In this document: one piece after another, positions 1-3,471 of the stretch
Layout: each line of letters opens with the position of its first letter
Position numbering within the stretch: position 1 is the first letter of the stretch
Assembly: GCA_012799255.1 (NCBI GenBank)
Contig: JAAZLQ010000266.1
Coordinates: 1-10,291, forward strand
DNA length: 10,291 nucleotides
From: Bacillota bacterium
Lineage (GTDB): Bacteria; Bacillota_G; Limnochordia; DTU010
Reading direction: 5' to 3'
Position numbers and translations under genes: made by a program
Notes under the pieces: model-generated
Told to the model about the DNA's origin: nothing
The model's database searches: none
Seen by the model: only the letters and a program-made list of their open reading frames with translations

Positions 1-1
1 A

Positions 2-163
2 GCATACACATACAATATAGTGTGCGATCAAAATAAAAGGTTTATTTTAAGTCTTGTGCGACAAGTAACGCCAATTATTCAGGTTAATAATGTTGATAGG
101 AGTTTGAAAGGGTTGCCTAAACTAAGTCAAGAGTTTAATAAGATTTATTATGATAATGTTTAG
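2..163 (+). CDS. C-terminal end of an unrecognised protein, cut by the left edge
   Basis: A frame open from the left edge runs 53 codons to a TAG stop; the start lies outside the window. The tail contains the segment ILSLVRQVTPIIQV and ends in FNKIYYDNV. It is AT-rich, unlike the regulator and surface genes to the right. The next small frame starts with ATG eight bases before the end of this one, in a different frame, which suggests translational coupling in an operon. I do not recognise a family. The position just inside a tmRNA-tail repeat would suit the last genes of an integrated element, but no tyrosine- or serine-recombinase motif is visible in the visible 53 residues. A chance open frame cannot be excluded at this length. 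Confidence 0.45.
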   Translation, partial: AYTYNIVCDQNKRFILSLVRQVTPIIQVNNVDRSLKGLPKLSQEFNKIYYDNV

Positions 164-305
164 GTTTTATAACCGACCACATGATCCGAGTACAGTAGTA
201 ATAAGGGAATGGGTTTGTGAACGGATGCAGCCCCTTGACCGGTTTCGTATTAAAATAGAATATATGGGAAACAGTTTTACAGTAAGAGAATCTGAAATAC
301 GGTAA
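156..305 (+). CDS. Small hypothetical protein, 49 aa
   Basis: An ATG overlaps the stop region of the preceding frame and opens 49 codons ending in TAA. The product begins MFRFYNRPHDPSTVVIREW and ends in FTVRESEIR. It is charged and has no membrane segment or signal peptide. No separate strong Shine-Dalgarno is visible, so translation would depend on coupling to the upstream frame. The stop lies 18 bp before the first tmRNA-tail repeat, so this is the last possible gene of whatever element lies to the left. No family is recognised. Support comes only from the overlap with the upstream frame and from uninterrupted coding in AT-rich DNA. Confidence 0.4.
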   Translation: MFRFYNRPHDPSTVVIREWVCERMQPLDRFRIKIEYMGNSFTVRESEIR

Positions 306-323
306 GGGCCGCGGGTGTCAATT

Positions 324-352
324 GTTCGACTCCCCCCGCCTCCACCAGATTA
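324..352 (+). repeat. ssrA: tmRNA-tail direct repeat, copy 1 (candidate att site)
   Basis: These 29 bp match 1319-1347 with one mismatch (C at 339, T at 1334). The repeat contains the T-loop TTCGACT, the C-run of the T-stem 3' strand, the acceptor 3' strand and the encoded CCA (345-347). It then continues for a few bases beyond the mature RNA end. The bases before the T-loop here do not pair with the C-run, so this copy is not a working tRNA-like end. That is what is expected of a duplicated attachment site: ssrA 3' ends are well-known targets of tyrosine-recombinase islands. The att reading is inference because no integrase is in view. Confidence 0.65.
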
Positions 353-375
353 ATAGCGAGTAATACTCGATTAAA

Positions 376-398
376 GGACCCGTAAGGGTTCTTTTGTT
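376..398 (+). terminator. Rho-independent terminator after att copy 1
   Basis: A 6-bp stem (376-381 with 386-391, one G-U pair) with loop GTAA is followed by TTTTGTT. It would end transcripts coming rightward through the tmRNA-tail copy. Read leftward, the hairpin is followed only by TTTAAT, so it might also weakly terminate the converging toxin transcript. Confidence 0.6.
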
Positions 399-424
399 AT
401 GCACCAAGAATAACTATAGTGCAT
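399..424. repeat. Inverted repeat downstream of the toxin gene
   Basis: ATGCAC (399-404) and GTGCAT (419-424) form a perfect 6-bp inverted repeat with a 14-base loop, 12 bp beyond the toxin stop codon. No T-run follows on the minus strand, so it is not a classical terminator. It may stabilise the 3' end of the toxin-antitoxin transcript or be incidental. Confidence 0.3.
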
Positions 425-436
425 CCTGATGCCTCG

Positions 437-727
437 TTACTTCATGTATCGCTTCAGTTCTTCATAGAAGTTTTCGCGGGTACCCGCAAGTATAACGACA
501 ACGGTTTCGTCATCTTCTTCAACGATGGTGTAGGCCAACTCGTAGTTAGTTTTGTTATGAAAGATATCACAACAGTATACGCCACTAAGATCACCGGTTT
601 TAGGTTCGCCCCAATATGGATCTCTTAGAATCTGATCGATAGCGGCATGAAATTTGTCTTTTAGCGATTTCTCTCTTATCTTTTTAAGATAATGAGCGGC
701 AGGAGGCAAAATGACTAATTTGGCCAT
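437..727 (-). CDS. RelE/ParE-superfamily toxin
   Basis: This 96-aa protein has the length and layout of RelE/ParE-fold toxins. A first strand (KLVILPPAAHYLKKI) is followed by two helices (about 12-35), then the block GDLSGVYCCDI, then a paired-strand region NYELAYTIVEE, and a C-terminal strand and helix with AGTRENFYEELKRYM. Members of the RelE branch cleave mRNA in the ribosomal A site; ParE members poison gyrase. The GTRENFY ending fits the RelE-type group often paired with AbrB-like antitoxins, but the target cannot be read from sequence alone. Its ATG shares one base with the TGA of the antitoxin (TGATG), giving tight coupling in the usual antitoxin-first order. An mRNA-cleaving toxin beside ssrA would be notable, because tmRNA rescues the ribosomes such toxins stall. 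Confidence 0.82.
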   Translation of the reverse strand: MAKLVILPPAAHYLKKIREKSLKDKFHAAIDQILRDPYWGEPKTGDLSGVYCCDIFHNKTNYELAYTIVEEDDETVVVILAGTRENFYEELKRYMK

Positions 728-1101
728 CAGTCTGCCTCCGACCCAAAGATATCTTCATAAGTATTGTTTGATGCTTGCCCCCTAGCAGCAATACTGGCTT
801 CATCAAGTAAGCGTTCCACGGCGGGACGGATTTGGCGGCGGGTTTCCTTAAACTTATCAAGTAATTCTTGTCCGGAAAGACCTTGGGATATTAAATCAGC
901 CAAGATCTGCTCGTCAAATTCTCCGCCGCTTTCCTGAACGGGACGGATGACTATGGCATTGTTTTGGACGTAGCATTCTACTTCCTTGTCAATGCCGACG
1001 CTGTTATAGAAATCTATCGGTATTGTTATCTGGCGTTTCTGAGATACTGAGATGCGTTTTTTCATCATCGGGTTTTCTCCTTTGGTTTTAGCTTGGGACA
1101 T
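727..1101 (-). CDS. AbrB/MazE/SpoVT-type antitoxin
   Basis: The 124-aa product carries a swapped-hairpin AbrB DNA-binding domain at about residues 13-56 (KKRISVSQKRQITIP, then VECYVQNNAIVIRPV). An acidic, helical C-terminal part (about 60-124) is typical of the toxin-binding arm of AbrB-type antitoxins. The start chosen is the ATG at 1101, which lies 6 bases after a perfect AAAGGAGG. An upstream start at 1176 has no such site and lies between the promoter and the operator. A second GGAG precedes the MM pair at residues 12-13, so a slightly shorter product is possible. The protein should neutralise the toxin translated from the overlapping downstream gene and repress their shared promoter through the inverted repeat upstream. 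Confidence 0.85.
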   Translation of the reverse strand: MSQAKTKGENPMMKKRISVSQKRQITIPIDFYNSVGIDKEVECYVQNNAIVIRPVQESGGEFDEQILADLISQGLSGQELLDKFKETRRQIRPAVERLLDEASIAARGQASNNTYEDIFGSEAD

Positions 1102-1112
1102 TGGTATTCCTC

Positions 1113-1178
1113 CTTTGATAGTGTATGCTGATCCCAATGGGCAATACGCAAAGAATCTTTGATTAAATACTATCAAAG
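1113..1178. promoter_or_regulatory. Candidate toxin-antitoxin operator (10-bp inverted repeat)
   Basis: CTTTGATAGT (1113-1122) and ACTATCAAAG (1169-1178) are perfect inverted copies. A third, 7-bp copy CTTTGAT lies at 1157-1163. One arm overlaps the -10 box and spacer of the minus-strand promoter; the other overlaps the antitoxin Shine-Dalgarno. The shorter palindrome CCCAATGGG lies between them (1133-1141). Autorepression by the AbrB-type antitoxin is the natural reading but is inferred. Confidence 0.5.
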
Positions 1179-1195
1179 AAACAAGGAAATCTCAA
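1167..1195 (-). promoter_or_regulatory. Sigma-A-type promoter of the toxin-antitoxin operon
   Basis: On the minus strand TTGAGA (1195-1190) and TAGTAT (1172-1167) are separated by exactly 17 bases. Transcription would start near 1160 and leave a leader of about 60 nt before the antitoxin ATG. The -10 region lies inside one operator arm. The -35 box sits at the left boundary of the ssrA fragment. Confidence 0.5.
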
Positions 1196-1216
1196 CAAAC
1201 ACCAGGAAAATTAATC

Positions 1217-1342
1217 GGGGATAGCTCGAAGAAGCCTGTTCGTAGGGCGTCGGCTGAGCGGAACTCAAAACACGAACTGCGCTCGGAGAGACTCAGCTGG
1301 CCTTTCTTTCGGACGGGGGTTCGACTCCCCCCGTCTCCACCA
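1217..1342 (+). ncRNA. ssrA: 3' fragment of transfer-messenger RNA (ssrA), 5' part missing
   Basis: The segment reads like the 3' third of a Firmicutes/clostridial tmRNA. It has the AAGCCTGTT...GGGC pseudoknot region, the block GGAACTCAAAAC, the block TGCGCTCGGAGA, then TTTCGGAC leading into a T-arm with perfect GGGGG/CCCCC stem and TTCGACT loop, an acceptor 3' strand GTCTCC, and the encoded CCA at 1340-1342. A full tmRNA is about 350 nt with a tag-coding region ending in an Ala-Ala-type peptide. Neither the 5' acceptor strand (GGAGAC or GGGGAC type) nor a tag frame occurs upstream in the window, where the antitoxin operon lies instead. It is therefore a truncated relic or displaced tail, and the functional gene should be elsewhere. 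The left limit is approximate. Confidence 0.72.
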
Positions 1343-1347
1343 GATTA
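1319..1347 (+). repeat. ssrA: tmRNA-tail direct repeat, copy 2 (candidate att site)
   Basis: The second copy of the 29-bp repeat at 324-352 is embedded in a properly folding T-arm and acceptor end. The two copies bracket a 966-bp islet that contains only the toxin-antitoxin operon and part of the ssrA fragment. Identity extends five bases past the encoded CCA, into GATTA, which is usual for att cores at ssrA. Confidence 0.65.
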
Positions 1348-1350
1348 TCT

Positions 1351-1393
1351 ACCATCTATTGATAAAAGGAATTTTATCGGTGGGTGGTTTTTT
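1351..1393 (+). terminator. Strong rho-independent terminator of the ssrA fragment
   Basis: A continuous 17-bp stem (1351-1367 with 1372-1388, four G-U pairs) with loop GGAA is followed by six Ts. It starts 8 bp after the encoded CCA and is presumably the original ssrA terminator. It insulates the downstream promoter from read-through. Confidence 0.8.
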
Positions 1394-1405
1394 GATGTCC
1401 AGAAA

Positions 1406-1427
1406 GCCCAGTTGCACTGGGGCTTTT
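1406..1427 (+). terminator. Second rho-independent terminator
   Basis: GCCCAGT (1406-1412) pairs with ACTGGGGC (1416-1423) with one bulged G and a 3-base loop; TTTT follows. It is the second of two terminators in tandem before the AbrB-ABC promoter. Confidence 0.65.
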
Positions 1428-1451
1428 CGGCAGAAAGATTTGTAAGCGTGC

Positions 1452-1480
1452 TTGACAAAAGCAGTTGAATTACATATAGT
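1452..1480 (+). promoter_or_regulatory. Strong sigma-A promoter of the AbrB-ABC operon
   Basis: A perfect -35 TTGACA (1452-1457) and a -10 TATAGT (1475-1480) are separated by 17 bases. Transcription should start near 1486-1488, at the beginning of the three direct repeats, leaving a leader of about 40 nt. Confidence 0.78.
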
Positions 1481-1485
1481 ATAGG

Positions 1486-1512
1486 ATACAAATCATACAT
1501 TTCATACTTTAC
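1486..1512 (+). promoter_or_regulatory. Three 9-bp direct repeats, candidate operator
   Basis: ATACAAATC, ATACATTTC and ATACTTTAC follow one another without gaps just downstream of the -10 box. A-T-A-C recurs at exactly 9-bp spacing. Their position at the transcription start suits binding by the AbrB-type regulator encoded next, but that is inference. In AT-rich leader DNA, chance similarity is possible. Confidence 0.4.
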
Positions 1513-1528
1513 GAACAGAGGGATCAGA

Positions 1529-1753
1529 ATGAGTAAACCAAAAGGCAAATACGCTTGGACGGTCAAAGTGGGTGAAAAGGGACAGATTGTTATCCCCAAA
1601 GAAGCCCGCGACATATTTGACATAAATCCCGGCGACACCTTGATTATTCTGGGTGATGAAAAACAAGGCATAGCGATACCTCCCAAAAATGCGTTTACGA
1701 AACTTGTAACAACCATCTTTGATGGCACACCACAGAGGGAGAGCGAAGAATGA
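1529..1753 (+). CDS. AbrB/SpoVT-type transcriptional regulator
   Basis: This 74-aa protein is essentially one AbrB swapped-hairpin domain (about residues 9-52): WTVKVGEKGQIVIPKEAR, then INPGDTLIILGDEKQGIAI, plus a short polar tail. The ATG lies 6-7 bases after AGAGGG. It is the first gene of the operon and its ATGA overlaps the start of the ATPase by 4 nt. AbrB-domain proteins bind DNA as dimers. In this gene order, common in Clostridia, the small regulator most likely controls its own transporter. It is not closely similar to the AbrB domain of the antitoxin at 727-1101, so it does not look like a recent duplicate. No toxin partner is encoded beside it. Confidence 0.85.
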   Translation: MSKPKGKYAWTVKVGEKGQIVIPKEARDIFDINPGDTLIILGDEKQGIAIPPKNAFTKLVTTIFDGTPQRESEE

Positions 1754-2475
1754 ATGCTATTACAATTGCGAATCTGTCAAAGAAATACGGCGGATTTACA
1801 GCGGTAGATAATTTGAATCTGACGATTGAGCAAGGTGAATTGTTTTCTCTTTTAGGTGTAAACGGCGCGGGGAAAACCACGACTATCAAAATGTTGTCCT
1901 GTTTGATTAGACCAACGGGCGGAAATGCAGTGTTGCTCGGTGATAGCGTGAGAGAAAACCCGCAAGCTGTCAAAGAGAAAATCAATATCTCGCCGCAGGA
2001 AACAGCCGTAGCCGCCAATTTATCAGTTATCGAAAACTTGGAGTTAACGGCGGGGATTTACGGTCAAGATAGCAAAACCGCAAAAAAGAGCGCTGATGAA
2101 ATGATGTCAAAATTTGAGCTTGACGGTGTTCGGAATAAAAAAGCAAAACAGCTATCAGGTGGTATGCAAAGGCGGCTATCCATTGCAATGGCGTTGATTT
2201 CAAATCCCCAAATTTTGTTTCTTGATGAACCCACTTTAGGGCTTGACGTGCTTGCCCGCCGCGAATTGTGGGCATCGATTGGGGCACTTAAGGGAAAGGT
2301 GACAATTATTCTCACAACACATTATTTAGAGGAAGTGGAAGCGTTGTCCGATCGTATTGGTATAATGGCAAATGGCAAATTGACGGCGATTGGAACGGTA
2401 GCGGAATTGAAGGAGCAGACTGGCACAAGCAAATTAGAGGACGCTTTTGTTATCCTTTCAGGAGGGGTCGTATGA
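1750..2475 (+). CDS. ABC transporter ATP-binding protein (ABC-2 type exporter)
   Basis: The 241-aa nucleotide-binding subunit has all its motifs intact: Walker A GVNGAGKTT (36-44), Q-loop glutamine (Q83), signature LSGGMQ (135-140), Walker B ILFLDE with the catalytic glutamate (155-160), D-loop region GLD (164-166) and switch histidine H191 in TTHYLEE. The YLEEVEALSDRIGIMANG segment is typical of the DrrA/CcmA-like group that energises ABC-2 exporters of drugs, lipids or peptides. Two such subunits would pair with the permease encoded next. Its ATG overlaps the regulator stop and its own stop overlaps the permease ATG, each as ATGA, so stoichiometry is probably set by coupled translation. The transported substrate cannot be deduced. 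Confidence 0.93.
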   Translation: MNAITIANLSKKYGGFTAVDNLNLTIEQGELFSLLGVNGAGKTTTIKMLSCLIRPTGGNAVLLGDSVRENPQAVKEKINISPQETAVAANLSVIENLELTAGIYGQDSKTAKKSADEMMSKFELDGVRNKKAKQLSGGMQRRLSIAMALISNPQILFLDEPTLGLDVLARRELWASIGALKGKVTIILTTHYLEEVEALSDRIGIMANGKLTAIGTVAELKEQTGTSKLEDAFVILSGGVV

Positions 2476-3221
2476 GGATTAATTTATTTGCCAAGCGCAA
2501 TGCAAAAGAGATTCTGCGTGACCCTATTAACCTCTTTTTTGGATTGGGATTTCCGTTAATACTGCTCGTGATGCTGTCCGTCATTAATTCCAGCATTCCT
2601 GCTGAAGCCAATAATACGATGTTCTCAATTGAAAACCTCGCACCCGGTTTGGCAATGTTTGGAACTGCCTTTATGGCATTGTTTTCGGGCATGCTGTTGT
2701 CTAAAGACCGCGCTTCATCCTTCTTAATGCGCTTGTTCGCTTCACCCATGACCTCTTTCGATTTTATAGTAGGTTACACTTTGCCAATGATCGTTATGGC
2801 TTCGGCGCAAGCCGCAATAACTTTATTAGCCTCCTGTATTGTGGGGCTTGAACTTACCGTCAATCTCCTGCTTGCCATTCTTGTGACAACGCTGGCCTCG
2901 CTTTTGTTTGTGGGGTTCGGTTTATTATTCGGCAGTCTGCTGGATGAAAAGGCCGTAGGCGGAATTTGCGGTGCAGTGCTTACGAATGTTGCAGGATTCT
3001 TATCCGGGGTGTTTATTCCGATTGACTTAATTGGCGGCGCTTTCAAAAAAACGGCTGAAATTTTACCGTTTTATCATAGTGTGCAAGCAATACAAGCAGT
3101 CTTGCAGGGAAATATTGGCGAACTGCTACCGCATTTGACAATTGTATTGGGTTATTCGGTTGTCATTTTTGCACTCGCAGTTATCGTCTTTCAGCGCAAA
3201 ATGAGTGGTGGCAAGGCATAG
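2472..3221 (+). CDS. ABC-2 type transporter permease
   Basis: The 249-aa membrane protein has about six hydrophobic segments (roughly 20-39, 57-77, 98-122, 128-153, 162-185 and 221-241). It has the ABC-2 family pattern: a cytoplasmic N-terminus with a RDPINLFF amphipathic start, the loop RLFASPMTSFDFIVGY before the third segment, and LPFYHSVQAIQAV before the last helix. It is the membrane half of the exporter formed with the preceding ATPase, to which it is translationally coupled. The gene order of regulator, ATPase and permease with no further genes suggests a compact detoxification, immunity or lipid-export unit. It is complete and ends 9 bp before a REP-like hairpin. Confidence 0.9.
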   Translation: MRINLFAKRNAKEILRDPINLFFGLGFPLILLVMLSVINSSIPAEANNTMFSIENLAPGLAMFGTAFMALFSGMLLSKDRASSFLMRLFASPMTSFDFIVGYTLPMIVMASAQAAITLLASCIVGLELTVNLLLAILVTTLASLLFVGFGLLFGSLLDEKAVGGICGAVLTNVAGFLSGVFIPIDLIGGAFKKTAEILPFYHSVQAIQAVLQGNIGELLPHLTIVLGYSVVIFALAVIVFQRKMSGGKA

Positions 3222-3229
3222 AATTCAGA

Positions 3230-3274
3230 TGCGACAGGGTGCGACAGGGGACGGTTCTCGCTTTGTCGCATTTT
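3230..3274 (+). repeat. REP-like GGGGACGGTTCTC hairpin, possible terminator
   Basis: TGCGACA occurs twice in tandem (3230-3236 and 3240-3246) and pairs with TGTCGCA (3264-3270) around a core GGGGACGGTTCTC; TTTT follows. Elements with a GGGGACGGTTCTC core flanked by GACA/TGTC arms are, from memory, scattered in many copies through Firmicutes and other anaerobe genomes and resemble REP sequences mobilised by RAYT transposases. Here it probably also ends the ABC operon. No transposase is present. Confidence 0.6.
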
Positions 3275-3471
3275 CAAATCCTACTCATCCCATCTCAATG
3301 TATATCGTTTAAGCCTCTGCAGACTGGTGGAAATAGGCATGACCAATATCATTATCGCCGATAGTCTGGAGGATGTCCGAGATAAGCTGGCCGTATGTCC
3401 AACGGAGGATTAGATGCAGCGGTACAAGCGGATAACCGAATGCTTTACAGGTACTGCCATTTTTTGTATAC
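3275..3471. other. Intergenic stretch with only doubtful small reading frames
   Basis: No convincing gene lies between the ABC operon and the LuxR regulator. On the minus strand a 62-codon frame (3309-3497) starts at TTG without a clear ribosome binding site. Its C-terminal half (YGQLISDILQTIGDNDI) looks protein-like, so it could be the remnant of a small gene. On the plus strand two short frames abut: 3339-3413 (24 aa, MTNIIIADSLEDVRDKL...) and 3414-3482 (22 aa, MQRYKRITECFTGTAIFC...). The second has a good GGAGG 5 bases before its ATG and overlaps the annotated LuxR start. They may be leader peptides or chance. The opposing readings cannot all be real. Confidence 0.35.

Noticed and set aside
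1..323. Could hold the missing 5' half of ssrA
   Set aside because: No GGGGAC- or GGAGAC-type acceptor strand, no GGATTCGAC-like start and no tag frame ending in Ala-Ala is present; the stretch is occupied by open small frames.
300..347. A tRNA or tmRNA gene ending at the first TTCGACT...CCA
   Set aside because: The bases before the T-loop do not form the T-stem and no cloverleaf fits upstream; it is a partial tail copy.
419..628. Plus-strand 69-codon frame
   Set aside because: It is antisense to the toxin gene, which has family features and a coupled start; the frame has no ribosome site.
1102..1176. Upstream start of the antitoxin giving 149 residues
   Set aside because: The extension would begin without a ribosome site in promoter/operator DNA, whereas the ATG at 1101 has a perfect AAAGGAGG.
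1486..1512. CRISPR-like or satellite array
   Set aside because: Only three 9-bp units with no spacers; it fits an operator or chance better.
1345..1728. Minus-strand 127-codon frame
   Set aside because: It runs through two terminators, a strong plus-strand promoter and the AbrB gene, and has no recognisable protein features.
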